DNA from: Stichopus chloronotus
Taxonomy: Eukaryota; Echinodermata; Holothuroidea; Aspidochirotida; Stichopodidae
DNA length: 64,000 nt
Direction: 5' to 3'
NCBI GenBank assembly: GCA_021234535.1
Contig: CM037850.1
Location: 3,534,001 to 3,598,000 of the forward strand
Part shown: piece after piece, positions 1-11,900 of the stretch
Layout: the number at the start of each line of letters is the position of its first letter
How positions within the stretch are numbered: position 1 is the first letter of the stretch
Program-made: the position numbers and the translations under genes
The notes under the pieces: model-generated
What the model was told of the DNA's origin: nothing
Database searches by the model: none
Seen by the model: the letters and a program-made list of their open reading frames with translations, nothing else

Positions 1-1133
1 TTTTAGGGTGGACAGACTTTTGAACTGGGTGGAACAAAATAGCAGTCGACTTAGTAGCGTTCAGATGGAGCTTATTTGCTCGAAACCAATTAGTGACATT
101 GACCATCTCGTTGGTAATATCGCTGATGAACGAATGGGAATTATAGCTATCGTAAAAAATACTTGTATCATCAGCGTAAAGAGTAAATTTAAACTTTGAA
201 CTAACGAGAGGTAGGTCATTCATATAAATAAGAAACAGAAGTGGACCAAGAATTGACCCCTGTGGGACACCAGTAGTAATGGAACACAAAGTAGATTTAG
301 CATTTGAGATATGAACATACTGATATCTGTTAAAAAGGTAATTACTGAACCATTTCAAAGGAATACCTCTGATACCATAATGATTTAGTTTATAGAGCAG
401 AATGTTATGATCCAAAGTGTCAAAGGCCTTAGAGAGATCAAGGAATATTCCACAAGAAAGTTTACGATTTTCGAAGGAACAGGAAATATTATCAATGAAG
501 TTGATCAATGCATGCATCGTAGATTTGTTCGGAAGAAAGCCGTATTGATTCTCATAAAGTAGACTATGATGGGAAAGAAATTCAAACAAACGTTTATAAA
601 CTAATTTTTCAAATACTTTGGAAAAAACGGGTAATACAGAGATAGGCCTATAATTATTCTTTATGTTTTTGTCATTACTCTTATGAACAGGTACAACCCG
701 AGCAATTTTAAGATCATTGGGGACGCTTCCACTACCAAAAGAAAGGTTAACTAGGTGGCTCAACGGACTCGAAATAATGTGACTGACTGCCTTGACAACC
801 TTACAATAAATATCATCATGTCCTGGACTGCCAGGTTTCAAATCCTTAATACATTTATTAACTTCATTCTCATTAGTAGGGTGCAAAAACATACAGTGTT
901 GGTTAGGATCACCCATATAGTTGTGAAAGCTCATTGGCGGTGTGTTTGGAATGGCAGATGCTAACTTGCAGCCAATGCTAACAAAATATTCATTAAAAAT
1001 ATTACACATCTCTGTTATGTCAGAAATACGTTTACCGTTATCATGCAATTCACTGATACAAGAAGCTTTACTAGCATCGTTCTGTAGGATATTGTTAATT
1101 TTCTTCCAGGTTTCCCTAAACACTTTGGTTAGA
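1..1133 (-). CDS. LINE ORF2, reverse transcriptase part (open to window edge)
   Basis: Continues ORF2 after the endonuclease, one frame over. The frame is open from about 1,133 to the edge. Visible RT blocks in order are a YRPIS motif near 620-645, FLDLSKAFD near 420-445, GVPQGSILGP near 243-273 and the catalytic YADD box at 167-178. The endonuclease frame stops at 1,116; a single excess base in the CAAAGTGTTTAGG tract near 1,122-1,130 accounts for the break. The enzyme would copy its own RNA at nicked target DNA. Confidence 0.88.
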
Positions 1134-2372
1134 AAATTCCTTATTGTAATAGTTAAATTTTGCAACACGTATAACTGAAGTGAGTCTATTTCTAAACGTA
1201 CTGTATTCTGCTTTGTTCACCTGTGAAGGGTGGCGTTTATAGCGAGTGAATAACCTATTTTTCGTACGACACGAGTTCAAGATACCTGTCGTACACCAGC
1301 TCTTCCTAATATCAGAACGTCTGCTACACGGCTGAAGAGGAAAATGGCGGTCATAGCAACAATAAAATATACGAATGAATGCCTTATAAGCAGAATTTGC
1401 ATCGTCACAGTTGAGTACATCAACCCAGTCCTCTTGCGAGAGGTCCTGTTGAAACGAAGCAATACTATATTGAGTGAATTTTCGAGTTAATTTAGGATTA
1501 GCCCGTCCAACGTGGGGCGCAGACGGCGTGACGCAGTCAGTAATAAAGGAATAAATCGGGTAGTGATCTGATAAATCATTAACAACAACACCGGAGGTGT
1601 ATGGGCTTGTTACATTAGTAAGAATATTATCTATTAAGGTTCTAGACTGGTCTGTTACTCTGGTGGGTTTATTTATCATGCAATGGAAACCATGTGACGA
1701 GAGAATATTAACAAAAGTGTGTGTTCGAGCACTATTCACCCCATCGTAGCATAATAAATCAATGTTGAAATCACCCATTATGTAGCAAGGTCTATTTCCA
1801 ATGCGATCTAAATTGTCTTCCAGAAGATTGAAGAAATCAATCGAGCTGGCGTTTGGTGGACGATAGACAATACCGATAATTAAAGTGTGGTTATAGAATT
1901 TTAAATCAACGAAAATTGATTCATATAAATTGTCGTGAAACACTGAAAGTTGGTCATTTGTGTTAAAAATAATACCATCTTTTATATAAACACCTACACC
2001 CCCACCAGCAGTCTGTTTACGGTCTTTATGAACAAAATTGTAACCATCCAGATTGTAAAGAGCTGGCAGAGAGTTGTTGTTTAGCCACGTCTCTGTTATG
2101 GCTATGCAATGAAATTTAAAATCAAGAAGTTGTAATAAAAGCGAAAGGTCGTCATAATTTTTGCTCAAGCTCCTGGAATTACAATGAAAGAGGCTCAAGC
2201 CCTTATGTGTACTAAAATGAGTATTGAGATTATTAATGTCAGTATAATTACAAGTTATTTGTGTATTATCAATAATAATGTTTCCCTGATCATCATTTAA
2301 ATGGTTGAAAGGATAATCCAAATGATCCAAGTCATCTGCAAAAGCACAAAAATTAACCATCGACGATACCAA
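1116..2372 (-). CDS. LINE ORF2 N-terminal part: AP-like endonuclease
   Basis: 418 codons with the exonuclease-endonuclease-phosphatase fold signatures of non-LTR elements: HCNSRS (about residues 63-68), ITETWL (92-97), IVYRPP (168-173), MGDFNID (199-205) and the SDHYPI box (268-273). The enzyme nicks target DNA to prime reverse transcription. The frame ends early at 1,116 and the RT continues in the +1 frame, so the natural protein would be an endonuclease-RT fusion. The start at 2,372 is the first in-frame Met; its true initiation is unknown. Confidence 0.88.
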   Translation of the reverse strand: MVSSMVNFCAFADDLDHLDYPFNHLNDDQGNIIIDNTQITCNYTDINNLNTHFSTHKGLSLFHCNSRSLSKNYDDLSLLLQLLDFKFHCIAITETWLNNNSLPALYNLDGYNFVHKDRKQTAGGGVGVYIKDGIIFNTNDQLSVFHDNLYESIFVDLKFYNHTLIIGIVYRPPNASSIDFFNLLEDNLDRIGNRPCYIMGDFNIDLLCYDGVNSARTHTFVNILSSHGFHCMINKPTRVTDQSRTLIDNILTNVTSPYTSGVVVNDLSDHYPIYSFITDCVTPSAPHVGRANPKLTRKFTQYSIASFQQDLSQEDWVDVLNCDDANSAYKAFIRIFYCCYDRHFPLQPCSRRSDIRKSWCTTGILNSCRTKNRLFTRYKRHPSQVNKAEYSTFRNRLTSVIRVAKFNYYNKEFSNQSV

Positions 2373-2524
2373 TTAATTAACACAAAACAATAAAAGAATA
2401 ACAAAACAATTAACACACAGAAAAAAAAGAAAAGACTTCACCAGAAGTCCGCAACCGGGCAGACGAGACACAGGCCAGCAGGCAAGCAGAAATAAGTGTA
2501 ACCTAAATGATCAGATTAGCCATA

Positions 2525-3247
2525 TTAGAGGACGTCCAGGTCTTTGAGGTCACTTACGCGTTTCTTGTATTCATGGCCGTCTTTGGACACGAGTGCATGG
2601 ATTTTTCCATCAAGGCTCCACGCTGATTTGACGAGGCGGTGGTTCTTAACGTTGAGAAGTAGCTGTTGGTTGGTCCTCGTAAGGTCCTCGCGTACGACGA
2701 TGTTGCTCCCTTTAAGCTTCCGTCGGGCCTGAATAAATCTTGATCTGGTATCGTACGAGATGAACTTGACAATTATGGGGCGTGGTCTGTCACGGTTACC
2801 CTCAGTGATACGTCCAATCCTGTGGGAGCGGTCAATGTCATCGCGTGTAATGGTGACATCAAGTTTGTCCTTGGCCAGATCGATAACGAGTTGATCAGTA
2901 TCTCGATTGAAACCATCGTCAGGGATGCCGGATATCCGTAGAGAATTTCTTCTGGAATACTGTTCAAGGTCATTGATTTCCTGATATGCTCTGGTCAGTG
3001 AGGACCCAGTCTCGGTTTGACTTTGGCGAAGTGTTTCAATTTCATGCCTTTGTTCTTCCATCTTGGTTTCGTATTCGTGAATTTTCCCTGTCAGTTCAGC
3101 AAGATCGTCTTTCAGTGGTTGGAGTTGGAGTACAAGGGCATCCGAGATCGATTTACGTAACAGTGACATGAATTCATCGCTCTTCAAGACGGTCTTAACG
3201 GTATTAGCCACCAGCTCCTTCAATTGACGATCGCGAGTGGTAGTCAT
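2525..3247 (-). CDS. LINE ORF1 protein (coiled coil plus RRM-like, transposase_22 type)
   Basis: 240 residues. Residues about 40-97 are rich in heptad-spaced Leu/Ile with Glu/Lys, a likely trimerising coiled coil. The EQYSRRNSLRISGIP motif at about 95-109 opens the RRM-like domain typical of L1- and CR1-type ORF1 proteins, and a VKFISYD strand and basic C-terminal region follow. The protein should bind LINE RNA as a nucleic-acid chaperone. It lies 152 bp upstream of ORF2, the usual two-ORF order. The frame is intact. Confidence 0.87.
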   Translation of the reverse strand: MTTTRDRQLKELVANTVKTVLKSDEFMSLLRKSISDALVLQLQPLKDDLAELTGKIHEYETKMEEQRHEIETLRQSQTETGSSLTRAYQEINDLEQYSRRNSLRISGIPDDGFNRDTDQLVIDLAKDKLDVTITRDDIDRSHRIGRITEGNRDRPRPIIVKFISYDTRSRFIQARRKLKGSNIVVREDLTRTNQQLLLNVKNHRLVKSAWSLDGKIHALVSKDGHEYKKRVSDLKDLDVL

Positions 3248-3440
3248 TGTTAGAATAGACTAATCCAGCAGACTGATGAATAGAGAGGCTTGAAAAGAGA
3301 ACTCAGTTCACTGGACCACGGCAGAGAGATGATTATAGTGAAAGCGTACCAGTATGTACTGACAGCGTATATAGGATAGATAGTGTACTGTGGTAGGCTC
3401 ACCAGACTTAGGGTTGTGACAGTTCCAGTCAAATATTACC

Positions 3441-5814
3441 GAATAACTTTCGGTGAATCCAGCGAATAACTGGTCTAGGTAATCACACCAATGAAACGTA
3501 TACTATTAATGAATATGTAAATTATAACATGTCTGCCGGTATTAAGCGGATGAAATGTGAAAATCACATTATTCCCAAGGCGAAGTTACAGAGGCCAGAA
3601 GTTATGACTTCCACTTCCACATTAGAATAGAGTGAAAATAGATAAAGATTGTATTGAGACAACTTCATTAACGTAATCAAAGTATATACTAACAGCGTTT
3701 ATATTTAAATGAGCAAAATTCAAGTACGAGAAAAATATTTTGGAGGGATATCTCACTGAAATTTTATTGCATTATTTTCATACTATTTTGTCGGCTAGAT
3801 TGAATAGGGGTGGGCATATAAGTTTCATGGCTTCGATTGACTGAATATGCTCAATAGGGCAACTCACTGATAAAGTTTGCCACACGAAATTTGCTGATGA
3901 ACAATTACCTCAAACGATTGCATTTTGTTTCGTTTGCACAAGAATATGTATGTAGCGCATTCAATCGGTAGTGCTGAAAAGGCATAGCTCTATGTTCTTC
4001 ATACAGTATTAAGCCTACAGTAGGCATAACTGTTTCCTCCCCTTTCCCGAGCTGCCCTTATAATTATAGGTCTTATGTTTGGTCCCGTCTTCCTGGTGAT
4101 AGGCCTACCTTTTTCAGCTAGATGGATAGTGATTGTTTGGGGATACGAGGAAATCAGGTTAGCTCTGTATTAAATACTGTATAGTAATGGCATAGCTGGA
4201 TTTGCTGCTTTTCTACTTCTAAAGTTTGTGATCTTGCTACACAAGTTCTTTTAGTCAAGATGTTTATCACAAAATATTATGATAATGATTTGTTCCGGAA
4301 TACGTACATCAGGGTCATATGTTTAGGGCAACACTACCTTTGCCCATTAACGTCAACAAAGGCATGTTCCGAATCGAAAAGTGGTGAATCTCGATCGGGT
4401 GACCTGAACTAAACTTTCCTTCCAGAGGCCAGGTAAAATATGTGATAAAAATGTTCATCTGATGCAAAATCTGTAAATACCATAATGTTATTGAATGGTT
4501 CATACCATGGGCGTCAATACGTAGAGGACACGGCGACACGTCTACCATCACCCATGGAAAGGTGCGGACCGATTACCAACACCCCCCCCCCCTTCTCCCG
4601 CTATCTACTCAATGGACTCTTAATTTACGCCGGGTTCAGTTTCTGCAGAGTCTCTGTACAAATGTAGGTCTTTGCTGTTTATTTGTATATATCCTCCAAT
4701 CCCCTTGTATTGCGGTATCAATCCCGTGTCAAGTTAATGAAGTTGCGATGTCAGTTGGTAGGTTGATTTAAATAAAGCAATGGAAAGGTGGAGCAGATAA
4801 GGGAGAACATTGGGGTAAGCCTTGGAACACTTGTAATATAAAGAAGAGACACGGAACCCTACGGTCCGCTATAGCTAGTTTCTAAAGTTTTAATGAAGAA
4901 ACTCTGACGCGTTATCCCCTTAAAATACAAAGGAAATGCAGTTTACCCTGCCCTCCTTATCCTCATGTTGATCAAAATCTGTTTGGTTTAAAAGAGGCCT
5001 GCAAAGTGCTATTTTCTGTGATCTTGCATCGCCAAGTAATTTCATTCAAATGATTCTGGTACGTTACCCCCAACCGATGGTACGTGTCAGTTTTTTTTTT
5101 TTTTTAAGGTTAAACGTGCTGTCTCAGAACGAGCAAACATCATTTAAACGATGGAAAATACTGTTTGCTTTCCTATAAATAATTATATTTTTAAAAGAAA
5201 TATTTATGGCCACAAAATGGAAAATTGTTCCAAATGGCACAAGATGGTATCCTTCTTTTCAAGAAATATGTTTCTCACAGGTAGAAACCGAGATATTCCT
5301 TGCAAAAGAATAATTGGTCACCCAAACGTTTAAAAATATAAATAATGGGTCCGTACCTTATGAATAATGTTTTGAGGAGATGAAACTGTTGCAGATATTT
5401 TTCGATGAGACTGAATGATTTTACACAACGATATATTACAGCTCTTTTCTTTGTATGCCATATTAGTGCATCATAAAAACACTATTTCCCTTTAAAAGGT
5501 CAAGCATTTTAGATAGATCGATGTTTTTACCGAAAAAACTCTAGACGTGATATCCCTAATTCAAGATTGGGTACATGCAGTTTTGGACACCAAGGAAATG
5601 CCGTTTCCGGTCATTAGGGATGGAGGTTTAGTTGTTTGTGGGGGGGGGGGGAGGGGAGGGGGTGTGGGTGTGGGTGGGTGGGAACTGAAATACCCAAGAC
5701 CTTCTTGTAAGCTGATTGCCAACCGAGGGTGACGCTCAGCCTAGATGTCACTTCGATTACGGTAATGTCACAGTAAAACAGCATAGCGCACCGTCAGATG
5801 GTTCTTCTTTGGCG
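3441..5814. other. Intergenic DNA between LINE and copy A
   Basis: No coding exon, RNA gene or element recognised. It holds a poly-C run near 4,570, a poly-T run near 5,090 and a G-rich block at 5,640-5,692. No AATAAA signal in the minus orientation was found within 500 bp below the copy A stop. Confidence 0.5.
5640..5692 (+). repeat. G-rich low-complexity tract, G-quadruplex potential
   Basis: A run of 12 G is followed by several G3-G5 runs separated by one to three bases, then repeated GTGGG/GGGTG. This gives more than four G-tracts on the plus strand. It lies about 120 bp downstream of the copy A stop codon, where it would be C-rich in the transcript. Confidence 0.7.
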
Positions 5815-5906
5815 TCATACGGTCATACTGTCTTCAACATTATAATTGGAATGGTTGATTGACGCTCCGTTTTCTAACACACTGCAGAATGTGCACGTGT
5901 TAGGAG
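5815..5906 (-). CDS. Copy A exon 33: C-terminal tail and stop
   Basis: Starts in phase 1 after the CACAG acceptor at 5,907-5,911 and runs 29 residues ([14 protein letters not shown]... to TGA). It aligns with the end of the copy B tail, but about 140 bp present in B (roughly 43,370-43,515) is missing here, so the first part of the tail is lost. The acceptor sequence itself also exists in B. Confidence 0.6.
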
Positions 5907-8900
5907 CTGTGAATTTCAGTTAACATTAATTTTTAGTCATTAAATCCTAGTTGCAAGTTTCGTATGAGCATTATGATTTGTGCTGTTTGTTTCAGGCCTG
6001 CTTAGCCATTTATTCCTATCTAGGTGGTCAGTGAAGCTAAACTGAAATTAAAACACACATAGGGACCTTTGATTACTTTGTTTAATGATAAGCCCTTCCT
6101 AAAGTTGGCACATTTTTCGTCTTCCTACCGTCAATACTTTAAATAATATCAGATTGCTAACCAATGGGGATATGTCCACGGACAGAACCGTGAATCTTTT
6201 ACTAAAAACAATTATAAAGTCTACGCTCTGGATCGGAGCCCACAAGGTAACATGTGTGCTAAAGGAACAGATCACCCCTAGAAGGGTGGTGAGGGTATGA
6301 ATTGGCAACAGTCCCTTCAATTGTTGTTCTGATTATGTTATTAAGGAGCAATACAATTTCAAGTCAAAAGATTTTCATTGTTCCTGAGTTCTGGCAGGGA
6401 TTACACGGGCACAAATCAAAACGATTTTACTGCTTACTCTATATTGGAAATTAAGGAACTAATAAACAAGCTTTATTCAGTTACCAGATGGACTTCCAAA
6501 ATGGGGATTATACTTTCGTGAAAGTGAATCTCTGGAGAGCATGACACTTATGAAAGAAAAGAAAAGAGAAACGACAATGATCTGTAGCTGGGTTACTTTG
6601 CATAATTTGCTTTCAAAATTTTTAATTACAAAATTGTGTTATCAAACGGATGAAAGAGTACTAAGCACATGTAGTCACTTGGCTTTATGGTAAAATTGAC
6701 AAGAATATATTGCGCCAATGCAGTTTCAAAAGAGAAGATTACACTAAGTGTATTTGTTTTTGACAAGCATTGATATTTTAAGTACCTGAAGACTATCATA
6801 AACACATTTTAGGTTCGATTCACATTAACATTATATTGGCCAGCTGCTTCATGATATGTCCTTCGGATGTTTGTTGCTCGCAATCGACAATGTTTTTCAA
6901 TTCTGGTTACAAGGATGGTAGGACTTGTACGTCACGACACCTAAATGAAAATGAAAAAAAAAAGTTTCCAAATAAAATGCATGTAATGAAAATTGTTCAG
7001 TTAATTGGTTGCATTCTTCGTGTTATGTTGTGCATCATTAATTATGTAACGCAAATTAAATTAATAACTTACCACCTTCATAGTAATCGTATACTTTCAC
7101 GTAAGCTGGTCTTGCGTCCTTAACGTGAATGTCCCTCTTCAAGACTAAGACAAAGCTCGTTGGCGAGTCACGAGAGAACTAATTAGAAATAGTACCAGAT
7201 GGAGAAGGCAATGTCACGTATTTTGTGTAAAATAAAAGTTTGACCATTGTTACATTTGTTTGTCAAGTTTCACTCTCATTTGTCAGTAACTTGTCTTTAA
7301 AAGTAAAGACAGACTGATAAAAAAATTGTGATATATGTTAAAGACCTGGCAGACAAACAATCACATACGGGACGCTAGTTATCACCTCATTCATTTAAAA
7401 GAGCAACGAATCAAATTATCCGTATCGCTTCCTACTGACTTGACAATTGTTAACTTTACTCACAATATCCTGATCTTACAGTAACCGTTAATATTTTGAA
7501 CACATTTTATGACTTTTAAAACTAAAATTGTAAAGTGACGAGGAAACTGAAGTACACAACTCACGTAATTAAAGTACAACGAGAATGGTTTGCCACTCTC
7601 AAAGTGGTCATATCTCATCAGACCAATGTCTTGTCCAGTTGAGTATAAATAGTCGAGGTACTTTTCCAGTTCAGTGGTGTCGACGGAATACCCGGAGACC
7701 ATTTTGACGTCTACCACAGCCATATTTGTAAATTCATTCTCTGAATCTTGATATCTAAATATAAGTAAACATACATACAAAAACAAAAATACATTTAAAG
7801 GCGATTGAAAGTCTCATCATATCTATCATGTCACTTAAGTGTATGCTTAATAATTATGAGAAGATGTCACAAGTTTAGGGTTAGTCTTTGCATGAAAGCA
7901 ATGAAACATTGGAAGTCGGTGCGTGTATGTAAAGCTATAATGCTTTATCATATTAGTAATATACGTGCACAGAGTAACCGGAAACTAGAAACGTCTGTAA
8001 AAGGTTATCAAGTCTTATCTATATCTTATTTACTTTTTATTTCATCTTATGTGGCCAAAACCAGCTATTCGTCATCCTTTGATGGACAAAGCTTACGCAT
8101 TTGATACATGAACAGTAAGCAATGAACAGAGGTGTAACTACGCTCGTTACTGTGATCGCTAAGTAATATCTTCGAAAATCTGGTTTGTCAATACTCACGA
8201 TATTGTGATATCTAAGTAGACTCTGCTACAGTCTTGTTTGAAAGTGAGATCACGTGCATCCACTTGGACATCAAAATACTGATTTGTCAATCGCAAAACT
8301 GGCAGATTGTATTGTGTCACAGTCTGTCGAGCAAGAACGAAAAACGTATATATAACAAATATGTCTACGCTATTTCTTCATTCCTATAAACGAGATAAAT
8401 ATACACTAATATTATTAGAGATCAAATAAAGCAAACTATTGTGAATAATCCGTGCTTAAATTCACCGTACTTAGAGTTCCATATCATGTTGTATATCTGG
8501 CTGTATCTGGTGTTGTCTTGCTATGACCAAACAAAACCAGAAATAACTCAATACAACTGCCATCTAGACATATACATATATACATACATATACACATATA
8601 CATACATTATACACATATAAACTGAGATGCAGCTTACATTAAGTGTATTGCAGACATGATTTTATGATATGACCATATAGAGCCAGAATATATCTTGATC
8701 CAACGGTCATCACGTATGTGCTTAGGGTTTGATATGGCTATGTAAAGGCAGCTATAACTTGAAATATTCAGGTAGGTATTTTAGGTTATGGCAATGTAAA
8801 ACCATCTGTAACATGATATATCTGTCTTCCAGATATATATGGCTCCTCTGGTCATAATACAACCGAATATACCTTAATGCAACTGTCGCGCTCATGGGTA

Positions 8901-11900
8901 CAAAACTTAATATTTGTTAGATCGACACACTCAGATATAACAACGTTTATTTTCTTAGTGGACCTCTGTACAAGAACAATTCGTTAGGACGCCCATTTAG
9001 GGGCCAGGGGTACATAAAATTTAAGTTGTCACTGTCCATACACATTATTATAACGCAACCTGCACTGATGAATACATAAGGCATTGAGTCAATGATTTTC
9101 ACAATGGACAAACATCGGCCGTATATGATATGACTAATTCTTACAGTCACATGAAAGTCAGTAACGGACAATGTTTTAGTCACAACGACCTAATCTACTG
9201 ACACTGTTGTAGTCAAAAACACCTTCAAACATTTTCCGTAGGGTCATAATTCATCTCTGTCACTAACAATTATGTCGTTGTAGACATACACAGTAACTTT
9301 GCAAACTAGATGTGAAAATTGTTGACCCGATACAAAATGTAAGATAACATAGATGGGGAAACGGCTCACGTTCTGATTTTATGCTGTCTTAAAAAGACCG
9401 TTTATCACATTCGATTGATTTATTGATTGATGTGTCGATACAGCATATTATATTGATCAAATGTTTACATGCATCTACAACCTTAACTATCACTGTGAAT
9501 ATGATCACTTCATTACAGCCCTTTTAATTTACCTGGAATAGCACACATCCTTCCCCTTCGACATCTACGCGAACTGTATTGGGACACTGATTTATGGTAC
9601 ATTCCTTCCATCAATAATTCATTTTCCTTGGTAACTTCAAAGGATTCTGACTGCAAGTCACCACTTGTGGTAGAAATATCAACATAAACTGTTTTATTCT
9701 CGCTGTGAACACTTTCTGCATAAGCGGCAAGAGCCTCAAGTCCAATAACTGTGTCCTGTGGACGAACAAGGTCGTGAGAAAAAAAATCCTCATAGTGACG
9801 AAATATAAATATATAAATATAAAAATCGACTAAAATATTTTATTATACGGTTACGAACAAAGTACAATTCTGAATGCGATTTTGGACTGACCTCATGTTA
9901 TCTTTTCGGGGGAAACATTTTCAAGGGCTAAGTTAACTATTGTAACAGGAGGATGATAGACAGAAGCGGAGTAGGTGTTACTAATGCAATAATAGAAATG
10001 TAGGATCGAATCAAAATTTACCCACTATGTACAATTTGAAAAACAATACGACACATGACTATTACTTTACATTACATAACAGAAAGAGAAACTACCTGTG
10101 TGGATGTGAATCCTCCGTGGCTGTTTCGTTGTTCATTTAACCATTTCACGATGAGTCTTGCATCAACAAGTAACTCTGGATCGCCGATTTCCAAGTATAA
10201 CAATAATATATACTGCAGTCATTTCTATTTCTGTTGGATCCGCCTTACAAGTATCTTCATCACCATTCACAAGTAGGAACGTCTGACCGAGTCCAATGTA
10301 TTGAACCATCTGGATTAGAAAAATAAAACAAAAAAATAGGTCAAGTGATTTTATATCTGCTACTTCTAATCGTGAAAAATGTGATTCTTTGGGTCAGTGT
10401 TTTAAAGTAGTAGTCGGCAATTCACTTTGATCTCAAATGTTCCCATGTGATTTAAAGCCAACTTAGAATTTAATCAGTCCGTAGCTGTCCGGAAAATGAA
10501 GCGTTGGGTAATTAGTGATATCAAATGATTGTTGCATGTCACAGTGTTACTCCATATTAAGCGTAAAATAATAGCACCAATGCATGGTTTCTTTTTTAAT
10601 TAACGAACAATAATGAGAGATTAATTTTAAATTGTTATTATAAGTAGTAACTCGAATTCATTTCCTTTGATTTGATTTATTTCTTTCACTCTGTTGTCAC
10701 CTAATTGCTTGATAGAGAAACCCTAATGTAAGTTTTAAAAGACGAACAACAGAAACATTGAATCACCTTCGGCTCAATACCATACTGCAAATGTGAAGAG
10801 ATTGGGCAATTATAAGAGTCTGATATTTCACAAAAAGTCTGGGTCACTTTTTCTTTTTTTGGTAAAGACCATATCTAAAAGAACACGTTGCCTCTATATG
10901 TTTATAAAAATAAATATTAATTTCAAAACAGCGACACTACGGAAATATGTAATGCAGACACAGCTACTTGAATATCCTGTCTTTTTATCATGATTTTCTT
11001 AAACGAAACAACACGATACTTTTAGGTGATGTAATAAACCTTGATATCCGCAATACAAACTACTTTAACCTAGCGTCATAGCCTTTCATTGGTGTAAAAG
11101 TGATACGTGTGGAGTTTGTGGTGCTGGCAGTGAAAACAAATAGTGTGTGTAAAAGAGGCACCACTGCAGTCTTATTAGCGTCTATCTGTTTGGGTTATCA
11201 AAATTAGCAGACAATGTTCTTTGGAATTACCAGATTTCATGACAAACATACTAAATGATGGTGATAGGAAAGTATTCACACATTGCTTAATCAGAAGGAA
11301 TACAACCTTCGTTAACAGGAAAAATCCAATCAACACAAGTTCGTGATTGGAAAACTTACCTCCTCCGTGCACTGCTCTTTCTTTAAGTTTTATCAGTCCT
11401 CGTTCATAGAAATGGTTTTCAGATTTCGCCAGGGCGTATGTCACGAGCGCAAGAGTGTATGTGTCTTCAATGCCATCATCAAGCGCATTCAAACAAGCAG
11501 ATGACTGATCTGAACATAACAGAACTCTGTGGAATTGAATAATTTCAGAATCCAGTCGTAGAATGTCGCTGAACACGTCATTAACTGCTGTGATTCCCCA
11601 AGCTTAAATTCATGACCCTAATTGAAGAACACACAAACACGAAGTTTTACATCTTCACCATAGGCTGCATTTTGTAACTGCTGTATGAGAGGACTAATCC
11701 CAGATTGTATCGTATTAAGTACATCGCACACGAAAACCATTACAATGTGACCTTGAACGACAAATTTATGATTCATGATAAACTGATCCAGCTTTAAATA
11801 ATGAATAACCTTTCTTTCGTTTCAATTGCATATATCCTTTCCTATAAGCAACACAACTACTTTGTCTCGCCATAATATAGAATGTAGCTCAAAAAAAAGA

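Larger units (their letters stand above)
1..3440 (-). mobile_element. Non-LTR retrotransposon (LINE, CR1/L2/Jockey-like), 3' part outside window
   Basis: A two-ORF LINE read on the minus strand. ORF1 (RNA-binding chaperone type) lies at 2525-3247. ORF2, with an AP-type endonuclease followed by reverse transcriptase, runs from 2372 to the window edge. The 5' end is placed loosely near 3,440, where recognisable sequence stops; the 3' end is beyond position 1. Only one frame break is visible (near 1,125), so the copy is young or poorly base-called rather than ancient. Clade assignment is inferred from the ORF1 type and the endonuclease and RT motifs, and was not tested by phylogeny. Confidence 0.9.

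Noticed and set aside
5815..5892. Alternative last exon of copy A ending Gly-Val-Cys-stop after CTGCAG
   Set aside because: The acceptor fits phase, but the longer frame from CACAG aligns with the copy B tail as protein, which favours the longer exon. Kept only as a possible splice variant.
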